NCBI GenBank assembly: GCA_026260175.1
Contig: JAKCWW010002529.1
Location: forward strand, 20,274 to 56,160
Reading direction: 5' to 3'
Origin: Reticulitermes lucifugus
Lineage: Eukaryota > Arthropoda > Insecta > Blattodea > Rhinotermitidae
DNA: 35,887 nucleotides
In this document: piece after piece, positions 1 to 11,032 of the stretch
Position numbering within the stretch: the first letter of the stretch is position 1
Layout: every line of letters starts with the position of its first letter
The notes under the pieces: model-generated
Told to the model about the DNA's origin: nothing
Databases searched by the model: none
What the model saw: only the letters and a program-made list of their open reading frames with translations
Position numbers and translations under genes: made by a program

Positions 1-150
1 CTCGTCGCAGAGACCTCTACCTGACAACACACAACACTCACAAGAGAAAGACATCCATGCCCCTGGCGGGATTCGAACCCACAATCCTAGGAAGCGAGTG
101 GCCGCAGACCCACGCCTTAGACCTCACGGCCACTGGGATCAGCTCCGTGT
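1..150 (-). repeat. tRNA-headed SINE, family B, truncated by window edge
   Basis: Read on the minus strand, this begins with a tRNA-like head: an A-box-like stretch (GGCCGTGAGGTCTAAGGC) and a good B box (GGGTTCGAATCCC, plus-strand 68-80). The body continues through an ACACAACAC-rich segment to the window edge. The same head and body recur at 28362-28620 in the same orientation, which shows a dispersed family and not a functional tRNA gene. The head does not fold into a full cloverleaf by eye. Confidence 0.75.
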
Positions 151-2283
151 AATTACTGTCCACAATTATGTACTGTAGGACGAAATATGGGAAATTTGTG
201 CTGACAAAATACGATAACATCTGGCAGGATTAATGAAACATGTAATGGCGGAGTGGCACTGAAATTAGTTGCGGGATCTTTGGGAATAAGTAAATAAATG
301 CATCGATAATAACTTTATTACGCACTTGACATGTAATTTAGGAAAATAAAAAAATTCAAAGAGTGATTCTTTACAGTAATTACTTAATTTCGTGACGCTG
401 TCATGCAATTTCCCCTCCTTTCTCGCTTTAAAATTTAAAGTAAAAAATAACAGCACTAGAAGCCTGCGAAATAAAATTTTCATAGAACTAACTACTTCGA
501 CAGAGCAAGAGACATATTCTCGAATGTCACATCGAATGCCTCTGATCTACGCCTACTTGTGCGGAATTTTTTAGGAAATTATTTTCTAACTAAAAATTAG
601 TACTCACTTCTCGTCGCGCCTACGCATGCTACATGCATCTTGTTATACTGGAACATTGTTGCACTAACCACGAGTACTGGCCTGATGATGGCACACAGCT
701 TGTGACAAAGCATGTGATCAATGAGGCAAAATAAGTACTTGTCTAATAACGAGTATTTTTATTTTAGTGGTCAAGAATGAAAAAACATGCTACAATTGAA
801 ATTCTGCCTAAAATGCTTAGAGTCGCTCAGGTAGTAAACTAATTCTCTACCTTTATGAAACCTGAAATTTTTATTTCTGTTTCCACAGAAGCCCTTCCAT
901 ATAAATTATTTTAGGCCTATTATTAGTTTACTATCGTGCTGTTGTATAAAAATCTGTGCTGTAATTTCAGCTTTTAATCTTCAAGGGCCGCGAAACGAAA
1001 AAGCAAAAAAATTGTTTGCAGATGCGTTGTTCACAAATTTTACCTGAAGAAAAATTTGCTCTAAATACGAGTACTTTCTTTTTCCCCATATTCTATCAAC
1101 GGCTCAAGCTATGCTCGAGAGTGGAGTTTTCTTCAACGATAAAATAAGCGGCATCACACGGCGGGGAATTGTTTTAGTTGGTCTAGAATTATGCATGTAA
1201 GAGAAAAGTTTATTTTTCGAGTGACGGACCGACGGGCACACTGAATTGTATATGTGGGTACTTAATGCTAGCTTCACAGGAGGATTTGTTATTTATGTAT
1301 GCTTTTTGAAGGGCACTTTTATTTTTCACGTTTTATGGTATTAACTGACAGGATTATGGTGAATATTCAAGTGAAAACTACATTGAAGGAAGTGATCCTG
1401 GCCTATTTTAATGTAATATCCCAATTTCTGCTTGGATGGACGGAGAAAAACCATAAAAGAACCGCAGCATACGTTGTTCACTTCTAGATTTTAAATCGAG
1501 AACTTCTGAATATGAAGCTTGTTTGCTAACCACGCAACCCGTGACGTTCTTCCGGAAGTAGACATGCCAATTTCTTCTCAGGACGTTTAGTTTGTAACAA
1601 ACTTTATAGAAGAAAATTTAGTTTTGATTAAAGTAGAGTGTGCAGAAAGACAGAGGAATGTAAGCTAGAGCAGGAGGGGAAATCACATGAGTTAAGCATC
1701 GTAATGATGGTTGCAGAATTTAAGAGCCTTCGCGTGATATATGGAATAAGCTTCTGTCTCAAGCTGACAAACAAACAGAGCATGCGCTTCCAGCGTCTAC
1801 CTTCCTGTCGTCTCTAGAGCCCCTCTTCATTCTCCCCAGCCCACCCTATCCCTTTATCCCAGATATTTTTGCATGTTAGATGCATTTTATGTGTATATAT
1901 ATACATAAATTCTACCCCCACCCTGTCATCTACGGTATAATTTCCTCCCTCATCCCAGTCAGCAGAACTGAACTCCCAGCATTTTCATAGTAAAATAGGA
2001 TAAGAGAAATGTTATTGTATAGAATTAAATATACCAATAGCGGTTCTATCAACAGTTCTGTTTAGAACATCCTTGTGTTTACTTCGGTCCTGACTGGAAG
2101 GGACTGTGGATACGGCAGTGAAAAGTATAGGCATACTTATAACAAAATGGCTTATCCTGAACTGAAATATTGTTCTTAAAACATCCTTTATTTATCATAA
2201 TTATATTGTCAATTCCATATTTGTTGAAGTACTAGTTGTATTGCGTGTTTGTGTACGAGATGCATTTGCTTGAACATTTTCGC
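151..2283. other. 5' flank of the gene; no supported gene
   Basis: I see no coding region with splice sites or family resemblance here. The stretch is AT-rich, with short homopolymers and a small TATATATA tract near 1893-1903. The part next to 2284 would be the promoter and 5' UTR if exon 1 is right, but I recognise no TATA or initiator element with confidence. Confidence 0.5.
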
Positions 2284-2393
2284 ATGGACTCGCAGAATGT
2301 TGTGTGTGATATTCTTTTACCTAGCAACAAAGAATGGCAGTTGAAGAATTACTTCAAGTTAGTGGAACAGCAAAGAGCAATGGAGGCCAATCC
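2284..2393 (+). CDS. NSUN7: NSUN7-like gene, tentative exon 1 (residues 1-37)
   Basis: Candidate first coding exon. From the ATG at 2284 the frame reads MDSQNVVCDILLPSNKEWQL and runs on as a charged, protein-like stretch. It ends inside a codon (aat cc) at a strong donor, GTAAGT, at 2394. An in-frame ATG at 2260 would add eight residues; a stop lies upstream at 2233. Donor phase 2 fits the acceptor phase of the next exon at 13738, where the join makes a proline codon, and the whole model then sums to a multiple of three. I recognise no domain: the N-terminal part of NSUN7 is poorly conserved. It could instead belong to another transcript, or small exons could lie in the 11.3-kb intron that follows. 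An alternative start is the ATG at 13763. The link to NSUN7 rests on phase, strand and position only. Confidence 0.45.
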
Positions 2394-2743
2394 GTAAGTG
2401 ACTTGTAAGAATATGCTTATAAGTACAAATTTAATACAAACAAGTTTTCGTGCTGATGGTAAAAACAATCACAGTTTTACTGAATCTTCATGTCGTGCAC
2501 TAGATAGAACAGGGCCTAAGCGATGCCACTAGTTACATATAAATTTTCATATACATAATTCAAGGCTGCAATACCGACCGAAACATAGGTACCACTCGAC
2601 TGCTTCATAAGCACGGATTGTTTTCAGCAACCTCGTTCATCTGGCATATATATGTATACGTACTTAACTAGGTGTAAGAATAACTTGCTATATGGGGTCA
2701 ATAATACAGACAGAATTTCAACTCTTACTTTTATAAAGTGTAC

Positions 2744-2744
<1 letters not shown>

Positions 2745-2774
<30 letters not shown>
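2745..2774. repeat. (TA)15 microsatellite
   Basis: Uninterrupted TA dinucleotide run in the putative first intron. Confidence 0.95.
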
Positions 2775-2777
<3 letters not shown>

Positions 2778-2844
2778 TCTGTTGCCTATATAAACTTATA
2801 ATGCAACCGACTCATTTTGTAATCTTCATTTTCACGCACAATGC

Positions 2845-3072
2845 TTAAAACATTTTTTTGTATGATTGATGACGTAAAGGTCGCATGTAAAATACTGTTT
2901 TGTGACATGTTACGCCGTGTACTTTGATAGATACATACAGACTTTCAGGAGGTAGCTGCTGTCTCCACCTTTGTGGTACAAGATTATGTATCATGAATAT
3001 GGGGACAGCAACTTCCTCAGCAGTATAATAATGGTATAACCCTCTATACGGCATCACATCCCATACAAGCAT
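2845..3072 (-). repeat. Dispersed repeat R1, 3' part
   Basis: The minus-strand translation contains WDVMPYRG, VPQRWRQQLPPESLY and KVHGVTCHKTV. These read like degraded forms of a peptide string that, from memory, recurs across insect genomes (WDVxPCSLV ... RWRQQVPPKSLY ... LHGVT). It is a mobile-element remnant, not a host gene. Other pieces of what I call R1 occur at 6555-6700, 8028-8260, 9838-9886, 13186-13222, 21290-21497, 23360-23510, 33520-33580 and 33945-33990. Confidence 0.55.
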
Positions 3073-3608
3073 AAATCTATTACTGCAGTGAGAACTTCAA
3101 ATTCCGAACATTTAATGTTACCGAAAATACATGTCTAGAGGGAGCAAGTTACGAACACTTCCTAATAATTATTCTGCCAGTCGATGCCATGACAGCGTTA
3201 TTAAACAAATCATAAGCTCAAAAAATAAAGTGCAGCCAAATTAAGACGTTTGAAGTGTCTAACATGACTTGACGTTTGACTTGAGTGTACGAATTTCTAA
3301 TTCTTTCTCTATTAAGACTACATATCATAGAAACTTTATAACTCACATTTGTACGTTCCAACGCTTAAACTTTGAATTTTAAATTATGAAACAAAAAATT
3401 TCAAATACAACTTAAAATACAACTTCAGCAGGTGAAGTACTTCAAGGATCGAAAAATAAATGAATTTTCAGTTGTGTTTGATGCTTACTTGTTTAATTAC
3501 TTGTAATTATCGTTTAAACGCATGTCGCAACCATTTTAATGTATAAAAGCAGTGTAAGAATACTCATTATTGCGATATGCACTGTCGTCTCGTGCTAGTC
3601 CAAAGGAC

Positions 3609-3905
3609 AGCCGGAATAGCTCTGTCGGTGTAGTGACTAGGTTATGGGCTGGACGTCCGAGAAATCGAGTTTTTATTCCCGGTAGGAGCAAGAGATATAT
3701 CTCTTCTCCAAGGCGTCGAAACCTGCCCCACCGCCAACAAACCTCCTATTCAATGGGCACCGAGGCTACAAAGACCGGGACTCGAAGCTGAACACCCACT
3801 CCTATCTAGTGCTGAAGTTAAGATTGAATGGAGCTATACATCGATTCTCCCATGTGCTTTCAAGGCTTACACAGACGCAATTTTACCTTTACCTTCACCT
3901 TCAAG
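3609..3905 (+). repeat. SINE, family C
   Basis: It begins with CCGGAATAGCTCTGTCGG, an A-box-like tRNA head. A degenerate B-box region follows (GAAATCGAGTTTTTATTCCC), then a body with CCTCCTATTCAATGGGCACC and CACCCACTCCTATCTAGTGC. It ends in an A/T/C-rich tail (TTTTACCTTTACCTTCACC). Inverted partial copies of the same body lie at 10236-10360 and 10610-10880, which supports a dispersed family. Confidence 0.7.
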
Positions 3906-4165
3906 ACAATTTAAATTTGTCACAGAATTAGAGGCTTTCTAAAACTTGATTTAAAACTCCTCCCCGTTGCAACTAACCGTGGAACATACACTTCCTTTTC
4001 TGGCGAATTTTGTGCGTCTTATCGCTAAATGTTATAAACTGATGTCACGAAACTACCTAGTTTAACCTTATATTTTTAGTTGGAACAAGGTCGGTTATCG
4101 GTTTTGCTGACGTTATTTCGCTCTGTAATTCTACAGTCATCGAATCCCACAATGCAAGAGTCGCT

Positions 4166-4168
<3 letters not shown>

Positions 4169-4199
<31 letters not shown>
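4169..4199. repeat. (AT)15 microsatellite
   Basis: Uninterrupted AT run, about 1.4 kb from the similar TA run at 2745. Confidence 0.95.
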
Positions 4200-4200
<1 letters not shown>

Positions 4201-4549
4201 CAGAGTCGCGTGACTTTATCAAATATTTTTCGATTTACTCGTATAGCTCCGACTCACCGGCCCATCACTGTCACCCAAGCGTAATCTGCCTCTGTCTCTC
4301 TTGGTTACCTGCTATTAAGTTCCACACTTATGCCAAATCATGCACAAACTAAATTATACTACTTTCCATATTTTGACGCGGCTTCTTGCGTTTTGGTTGT
4401 TGTAGTGAATGAATCTTATTTATTCTCAATGAGTTTTGAACAAACGCACAACACTTCGTTTGCTATTGCATTATTTCTAGTCCAGCAGATCTCTTACTTT
4501 TGTATTTGCTGTTTTACTTCCTTTTCATAAAGAAACTAAATAAGATGTG

Positions 4550-4850
4550 AAGACCGTGCCATGGCTCAGGCTGTTAGTCACCGGCCTCTCACCGCGGAGG
4601 CCTGGGTTCGATCCCGGGTCAGTCCATGTGAGATTTATGGTGGACAAAGTAGCACTGGGACAGGGTTTTCTCCGAGTTGTCGGTTTTCCCCTGTCAATTT
4701 CATACCACTGGTGCTCCATTAATTGTAAAACTTGGTAAAAAAAACTGCTCATCTTCATCACAGGGGTTGCACAAGAAACCTTAAGGCTGCGGTACGTCCG
4801 TAGCATCTGCTGCGGGGCCCTTCACCACGCAAAAATTAAAAAAAAAAATA
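4550..4850 (+). repeat. tRNA-derived SINE, family A, near full-length copy
   Basis: The tRNA-like head has a Pol III A box (TGGCTCAGGCTG) and a perfect B box (GGTTCGATCCC, 4606-4616). The body has CCATGTGAGATTTATGGTGG, a pyrimidine-rich CGGTTTTCCCCTGTC block and GGGTTGCACAAGAAACC, and ends GGGGCCCTTCACCAC before an A-rich tail. A 5'-truncated copy at 9990-10215 shares the body almost base for base, and a decayed copy lies at 21767-21900. The style matches SINEs of cockroaches and other polyneopteran insects. Confidence 0.85.
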
Positions 4851-5086
4851 ATAAGAAGTTACAGATTTTGCCTACATCAAATTTTCGGATACAAGTTCAA
4901 AGGCTGAAGTTCTGGGACTGATTTTTTATAAAATTATAGTTTGGCGCTTACATCAGTTTAAGCCGATTTCCGCTGTCTCATGTTACGAGGCCATGGATTA
5001 GTGAAAAGAAAGTCCTGGGTCAATCAGTTCCTCCGTAGTTGCACCGCGCGTAAATTGTGTTTTTCTTTTTCTTCATAGAGCAGCAA

Positions 5087-6000
5087 GCGAACATTAAGTT
5101 TTTCTTCAAACTCAGGAAAACCTCTACAGAAACACATGAAATGCTCGAAACCGTTCACGGAAATAATGTGTGTAACATACATGTATGTTCAGTTGGTTTG
5201 AAAGATCCAGAGAGGGACACGCGGACTTGAAACTGATCCAAAATGTGAGCAGCTGTCACTTAGTCGAAATTTGGAAACAGTTGCAACACATCGTGAACAG
5301 GTGGCAGAGATTATTGGATGATCCAAACACTGATGCAGGAACAGCTGCACATTAACGGGGAGGCGATTCGTCACAAAAATTTGGGACCGAGGAAGATCTG
5401 CGCAAAGTTTGTGGCACGCAGTCCCATGGATGAGCAAAAGGAGCATCCAGACATGTCAGACTAATCCACACTTTCTCAACTGCATCATTAGTATTTCCTA
5501 ACGATCGTGAAACAAACCGTCAGGTAGGAAGTGGAGAAGGAAATCATATCGGAGTCCAAACAGTTTAGCTTGCAGAAGTTTAGGATCAAAATTGTATTGA
5601 TTAACTTTTTATAGAAAGGGTGCCTGTAGAAAGAGGACTGAACGGTGTACAGTAGAGACGCTGGAAAAGTGATTAAAGCTGATTTAGGGATGGAGGCCGA
5701 AATCTCGGGAGAAAGGCACTTGGTTCATTTTGTACGACAGTGACCTTGCACCTTCTGTCATGACTATGAGGTTTTTTCTGGAGGATCGCGGAACCACCCA
5801 TCTTATTTAAGCCACCTCGCGCCAGTCGATTTGTTCTGCTCCCTAAAGTAATAACCACCCTCAAAGGGAGAAGCTAACGGGACGCCGAATGCATCAGGAG
5901 CGCAACAGCCTAGTTAAGTGCATTTTTTGGACGCCATCCATGATGTTCGATAAATTTTAGAAAGATACAAAAAGAGTATTGGAAGGGATATAACTTTACG
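5087..6000 (+). pseudogene. Decayed mariner (Tc1/mariner superfamily) transposase
   Basis: Reading the plus strand across frames gives an ordered series of mariner transposase blocks. First is the N-terminal helix-turn-helix start (QQANIKFFFKLRKTSTETHE, from about 5090). Next comes the linker and second HTH (GEAIRHKNLGPRKICAKFVA then DEQKEH, about 5360-5445). The C-terminal half follows (LAPSVMTMRFFLEDRGTTHL, about 5740-5810), then ERYKKSIGRDI near 5960-5990. Stops and frameshifts separate the blocks, and the catalytic-core Asp in the HDNAPAH block reads DSDLAPS. The element is dead. I did not find terminal inverted repeats. Its place inside the putative first intron fits an old neutral insertion. 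Confidence 0.8.
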
Positions 6001-7842
6001 GCATATAAAACAAATCTGTCGTTATTTCATGCATATCTACTCTAATGAATCGAGTCTCAGAAATGTATTTCTGATCTTGTATAAATCAAAATTTGCACCG
6101 TCGCCACATTTGTATTGATTGACTTACTGGCAACATTTCGTACTTAACTGTGTAGGAATGATTCATTTTCGTAGCAACTGCTACACGTCGAGCTCCAGTA
6201 TTTCATTAGTTATAGCCATAAACTTGATTCCTTATCAGCATATTGGCACGACAGCTTTATTGCTATTTTATATTTAGAAGCAATTATTCTAACATCTAAT
6301 TTTTGAAGTTTTATTGCCGTAGGCCTATAGTAAGTCAGTACCCCTACATTCTGTGTCGCTATTTTAGCTGCCACTTTACCCGCTTCCGTCATATTTTTGT
6401 TACATGAATTGCAAGATATTAAGAGGTCTGTGCTTGAGGTAGGCTGCAATGGCATAATGTCCATATCAACTTTTGTGAAAATGCGCCGAATTATTTAAAC
6501 TTGAATGGGTGAGAGACAGCCTGAAGATGTCATAGTCTTGAGGCAGGGCTATCCGTTAGTCTGTGATGTGGCACTGTGTCCTGGGTATCTGGTTTTTGAG
6601 GTTTCGAGACAGAGTAGTGGTATCGAAACGTCGGAAAACAAGTACCATGTGACGCAGCGTGACATCGAAGAAGAACGGAAGCCTCATCCACACAGCTGCT
6701 AATCCTAAGAACTCGCGTTTCGTAAATTTATTTATTACTTAAAGAAGGGAAATTAGGCTAAAGGCCGAGGATTTACGTAAAAGCTCGTCACTCCGAGAAT
6801 GGAGGCCTATCGTTATAGCTGAACTTTTGATGGATTATTTTATCTTATGAAAACAAAGTTGGCAATTCATCGATTGGTGGGAAACAAAAGATTATGTGGA
6901 GTTAAAATTTGTAAGATAGATGAATTTCCATTAGAAAGTGACATGATAGTAGCAGGAGTATAAAGAGAGTTCAAAAGGTTGCTGCAAGGCATCCGACATT
7001 ACGTTGGGGACGTCGTATTTATGGGAGTCTGGCTTTTGTGCTCTGAGTGATCAAAGCAAACTCCTTCCTAGAAAGGTGGGGTTGACCGTTCTTCGCCATT
7101 ATAATTTCTTTCCGTCGAAGGACATCCTCACAAAACACATAGCAACAGTTTTAAAGTAAAAGTAAAAACAAATGTTCCCACGTGCCTAACCAAACCCCAT
7201 GCAATGAATAATTTAATGGGTGTAAAACTGCAAGGCTACATGAATCCTTATGGCATGCGCTCAAGATCCTTTGACATAATCGCTGTTGCTTTTTCAAACT
7301 TCAGGTGTTCTTGAGCGGTATAATAAGAGTTTCTCAAGTGTAACACTATTTGAGGCTACTATATTCTAGTCACTTTATTGTTATTACGTTAAGAACTCAG
7401 TTACAGATCCATATACACAAACTGCTTTCGCCCTTTAGCATAACATTCTTCTTTGTTTAAATTTACAATTCCTTCGCCAATTTGTCTAGCAGTCCCCTTT
7501 ACAGTTCTCCTTTATTCTAACCCGAGTGAAATAGTTCTTTTGGAACTTTAATTTTATGTAGGTTCAAATAACTATCGATGACTATGCGCCTTAACTCCAA
7601 GCCACTCACGCAGACCCTACATTGATGCAAATGATTATACTGTGGATAGAATACCCAGCACCCAACAGACGGAAGGCTGAATCGGTTCCAGAACCGGTGT
7701 AGAAGCGGTCTCGGAGTGCATAATGTAGAGAAGGAAGACTCATCTCTTGTGCCTGATGATGACTCGAGCGAGGCAAAGAGAGTATTACAATTCAACAAAA
7801 TTTTCTCGGGCTAGGAGTCGCGTCATGTAGTTAAATGTCGAG
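6001..7842. other. Intron stretch with one R1 fragment and no gene
   Basis: Apart from a degraded R1 piece at about 6555-6700, I see no coding or structured feature. A minus-strand open stretch at 7517-7798 has no recognisable motif and is probably chance. Confidence 0.4.
6555..6700 (+). repeat. Dispersed repeat R1 fragment
   Basis: The translation reads CDVALCPGYLVFEV, then ENKYHVTQRDIEEERKPHPH. This parallels the better copy at 21290-21497 (SVNLYQTTRLHIAVTTSNL) and the general R1 pattern of a DVxPC block followed by a YQTTRRxIPE block. Confidence 0.4.
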
Positions 7843-7886
7843 TAAACCAACGTTTCGAAAACCATCTGTGTCCTCGTCATCAGGGT
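7843..7886 (-). ncRNA. Hammerhead-like ribozyme motif in a repeat remnant
   Basis: On the minus strand: core CTGATGA, one extra C, stem II GAGGAC/GTTTTC (six pairs, two of them G-U), then GAAA and a minimal stem III (ACGTTGGT). I cannot form a good stem I, so self-cleavage is doubtful. The order of core elements matches the motifs at 8975-9020, 30340-30386 and 35845-35887. Confidence 0.45.
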
Positions 7887-8027
7887 GATGCCGTGAAAAC
7901 TTCAAATTATAGAATATTATAACTACCCGTGATAAATCTTTATGGATCAACCTCTAATCTTATCATTAACTTCATATTTTCTTTTACAAGGAGAAATGGA
8001 AATGTATAAAGTTCTGAGGTCTCCTTT

Positions 8028-8260
8028 CTCCCGGGATGTGGCGCTGTATCCCTGAGAGACTGGTGCCGGACATTTTGAGACAGCGTTGTGTTCTTATATT
8101 CAGTTTTCGAAATGTCAAATAGCTTTATTCATTGGACATGGCCTTGGAAGGTGAGACCACCACGTCTTGACACGTTGGACACTTATCAACCAGGGACCCA
8201 GCGCCATATCCCAGAAGGAGACGTCAAATGCATGCTGTCCGTAGGTATTGCCATGTCGCA
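8028..8260 (+). repeat. Dispersed repeat R1 fragment
   Basis: It contains RDVALYP early and DTYQPGTQRHIPEGDVKCM late. This is the same two-block order (DVAPC, then YQTTRRHIPEGD) seen in other R1 copies, with frameshifts between the blocks. Confidence 0.4.
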
Positions 8261-8974
8261 GGCGCTGAGAGAGTGGGGGAGTTGTTGACTCGGATAAGAA
8301 TGTGAGGGGTGGGTGCCTAAGCTAACCGTAGCGACAGTGAAAAAATTGTTCATTTTTCTATAAAAAACTGAAGCTTTCCAAATGTATAGGGACATTACTT
8401 TATGTGACAATTGCCACTAGTCATTAGCCGTTGGCTCGCCTGTCATAACATTTTGACATAAAGTGAATTACGTGTTAGTTAGATAAGATGTGTGTCTGCA
8501 AGCCGAGAAAAACCATTTCCAGCGCCTTCTTTAAATACAGTGCGTTGAATTTACTGCGAGGTCCCCGACCCACGGCGAATTGGAATAGCAGCATGGGGTT
8601 GCTGCCTGCCTTCATGTAAAACGGTCTGAGTGACGAGTGATACGAATTGTCATTGGAAATTACGTCACTGTATATACCTTAACATTATATTTCCGAGTTT
8701 GACAATACAGCTATTCATACCTAAAAATCTATTTATTTCTTTAGTTGCTTCGTTCACGGACTTCAAATCAAAATTAGCTGCCTTTTATCAAGAGCTTAGT
8801 GTGATCTGAGTTGTTCACAATATTGTTGAATAATGCTGTCTTCTGGAGTATGACGTCATGTTGATTCCTATATCTTTGATGTTATGCATCCCTTTGTGTT
8901 ATCTGTATTAATAAATGGCGCTATCACACCGTTAAACGCAACTCTTTATTTGTGAGTAAATCTACGTTACCTCC

Positions 8975-9020
8975 AGCAGCACGTTTCGACTTTAGCAAGA
9001 CATCATCAGGCTAACTCTCT
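8975..9020 (-). ncRNA. Hammerhead-like motif, left arm
   Basis: Minus strand: CTGATGA, an extra T, stem II GTCTT/AAGTC with one mismatch and a GCTA loop, then GAAACGTG. The core is intact and stem II is slightly decayed. Confidence 0.45.
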
Positions 9021-9718
9021 TAAAATATAAAAATGTAAATTTCGAAGTCTGTATAAAACGCAATGTATCATGTCAATAGTGGACTGATATCTTATTCCTC
9101 ACATAATTGTTTATAGGATAAAATATTTTGCTCTTGATCCTTGTAAGTAGTTGCATAGAAAATTATCTTTAAAAATATTGAAAGTTGAAAGGGTATATTT
9201 GTTATAATATAGTATCTTTTTTATTATTTTCTTCAATAAAGTGTGTAGGAATATTCCATTGATAATTTAAGCCATAAAACTTTTGCACATGTGTGGTTTG
9301 ATGTTCTTTAACTTGTATCACATTTATGTATTATAGAATCGGTTTCGTGTATTCTAGTATTGTACGTTAATATTATTTAATGGAATATATTCTGGTAAAG
9401 GGTTTCTTGTTTTAATTACGTCGTTCCTATATCCACGTTCTATCAATGCTGGGAGGATATGTTCCCAACTACAAAAGTTTTTCTGGCTTGAAACATCGAT
9501 CAAATAATGACGGTACTATGTATAACACATATAACATTTTTAACTTATAATGGTTTTCAAGACAATTTTCTATGCAACTGCTTAAAGGATCAAGATCAAA
9601 ACATTTTAAACATTTTGTTCTGTAACTATTTATGTGAAAGTGAGATCTCAACCCGCTATTTACATGATATATTATATTTTGTACAAAATTTAATATGTAC
9701 AGTTTCATATTTTAAGAG

Positions 9719-9765
9719 AGTTAGCGTGACGATGATTTTTTAAAAGTCGAAACATGTTGCTAGAG
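9719..9765 (+). ncRNA. Hammerhead-like motif, right arm, broken core
   Basis: GTGACGA stands where CTGANGA is expected, so the first core C is lost. It is followed by an extra T, stem II GATTTT/AAAGTC with a TTA loop, and GAAACATG. The stem still pairs although its sequence differs from the left arm. Confidence 0.4.
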
Positions 9766-9837
9766 ATAATGTACGATTTACTTACAAATAAAGATCTGTG
9801 TTTGACGGTACAATATTACAATCTGATTGCTATTTAT

Positions 9838-9886
9838 TTACAAACATTTGGAAGGATCTTGCTGCATTCATTTGCAAGGTAGCCCG
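9838..9886 (+). repeat. Dispersed repeat R1, short piece
   Basis: The frame reads HLEGSCCIHLQGSPW, matching the FGGTCCLHLQGR block of R1. Confidence 0.4.
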
Positions 9887-9989
9887 TGGAAAACTGTAAT
9901 CCTCAAGAAGAACTTTACCATAAGGCAACATAAAACGAGCAAAACTACTCAAAAATGTTTGTATCGTACTGGAATACACGAGGAAAATG

Positions 9990-10215
9990 ATCCCGGGTCA
10001 GTCCATGTGGGATTTGTGGTGGACAAAGTGGCACTGGGACAGGTTTTTCCTCGAGTACTTCGGTTTTCTTCTTTCAATTTCATTCCACCGGTACTCCATT
10101 ACTTGTAAAAATAAAAAAAACTTATTATCTTTCATCTTCATCACAGGGTTGCACAAGAAGCCTTAAGGCTGCGGTGCGTCCGTAGCATCTGCAGCGGGGC
10201 CCTTCACCACAAAAA
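9990..10215 (+). repeat. tRNA-derived SINE, family A, 5'-truncated copy
   Basis: It starts inside the B-box region (GATCCCGGGTCAGTCCATG) and matches the copy at 4550-4850 to the end, including GCGGTGCGTCCGTAGCATC and the final GGGGCCCTTCACCAC before an A-rich tail. The tRNA head upstream of the B box is absent. Confidence 0.85.
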
Positions 10216-10235
10216 AAAAATCTGAACAGAGTAAT

Positions 10236-10360
10236 AAAGGTAAATTTGTCCCTATTCACGACATGAATACATATAGGGGGATTAGAATTGTAGCTCCACT
10301 CATTCTTAACCTAGGCACTAGAAGGGAGTGAGGGCTCTGCTTCACGTCCCGGCCGCTGTC
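10236..10360 (-). repeat. SINE family C, partial inverted copy
   Basis: The plus strand reads GGTAAATTTGTCCCTATTC ... TAGCTCCACTCATTCTTAAC ... GGCACTAGAAGGGAGTG. This is the reverse complement of the body of the copy at 3609-3905 (CACTCCTATCTAGTGC ... GAATGGAGCTATAC). Confidence 0.6.
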
Positions 10361-10609
10361 CTCCACCACACGTGTTCCATTCCCAGCCCATCTCATCCTC
10401 CTTGACTGGATAAACTTAATACTGTAATAGGCCTACTTGTTAACTTGCAAACATCGTGAAGCTCCCCATTAGGCAAGAACTAACGACGCAGTTAGAGGCG
10501 ACTGAGAGAAAGTGACGTTATAAGCGACATTGAGAGACACAAACTTCAATGAAAAAAGTACTTTGATGGGGTGGAAGAGGACTTCACAACAGGTCAAATT
10601 ATTACATGG

Positions 10610-10880
10610 TAAAGTCAAAGGTAAATTTCACCCTAGAACAGGCCATGAAGGCCCAGAGGGGGAGTAGAGGTATAGCTCTACCCTTCCTTTAACCTCGGCG
10701 CTACATGGGGGTGGGTGGTCAACGTAACGCCCTAGCCGCTTTACCCTCCGGAAAGACCCTGTACCCACTAAATAGGAGGCTGGGTGGGCCCCTGGGCCGG
10801 CCTTGACGGGTGCGGAAAACCTCGCCCCACCGGGATTCGATACCCGGACCGTCCAGTCCTTAGCAAGTCGCATGTTATAT
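10610..10880 (-). repeat. SINE, family C-like, longer inverted copy
   Basis: On the minus strand the head contains CCGGGTATCGAATCCC, a B box with one change. It is followed by a body with CCGCACCCGTCAAGG and CCTCCTATTTAGTGGG. The 3' end (TAGAGCTATACC, then AAGGTAAATTTCACC on the plus strand) resembles the neighbouring copy at 10236. Confidence 0.6.
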
Positions 10881-10965
10881 GCCGGAAAATAAAAGGGAAT
10901 TGGAAAATCAGACAAAGCAATCTCGAAAGTGACCTAAGTGTCCTTGTCTTCGTACAGTAGACACA

Positions 10966-11032
10966 AAAGAACAAGAATAGAAGCAGAACAAGAAGAAGAA
11001 TAGAAGACAAAGAAGAAGAAGAAGAAAGATTA
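10966..11032 (+). repeat. AAG-rich simple repeat
   Basis: Imperfect AAG/AGA runs interrupted by CAAGAATAG. No reading frame of note. Confidence 0.8.

Larger units (their letters stand above)
8925..9814. mobile_element. Inverted-arm element with hammerhead-like motifs (Penelope-like or foldback remnant)
   Basis: Two arms of roughly 300 nt, about 8925-9230 and 9505-9814, are diverged inverted copies of each other around a loop of about 275 nt. For example ATCTTTATTTGT occurs in the outer right arm (minus strand) against CTCTTTATTTGT on the left, and GCATAGAAAATTATCTT on the left against GCATAGAAAATTGTCTT in the right arm reversed. Each arm carries a hammerhead-like motif at matching places (8975-9020 minus, 9719-9765 plus). 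Short AT-rich frames inside have no recognisable domain. Head-to-head arrangements with terminal ribozymes are known in Penelope-like elements, but I cannot read a reverse transcriptase here. Confidence 0.65.

Noticed and set aside
48-130. A tRNA gene on the minus strand
   Set aside because: A and B boxes are present but no full cloverleaf forms, and the same sequence with a common body recurs at 28362-28620, so it is a SINE.
4550-4630. A tRNA gene on the plus strand
   Set aside because: It is the head of SINE family A, whose body repeats at 9990-10215.
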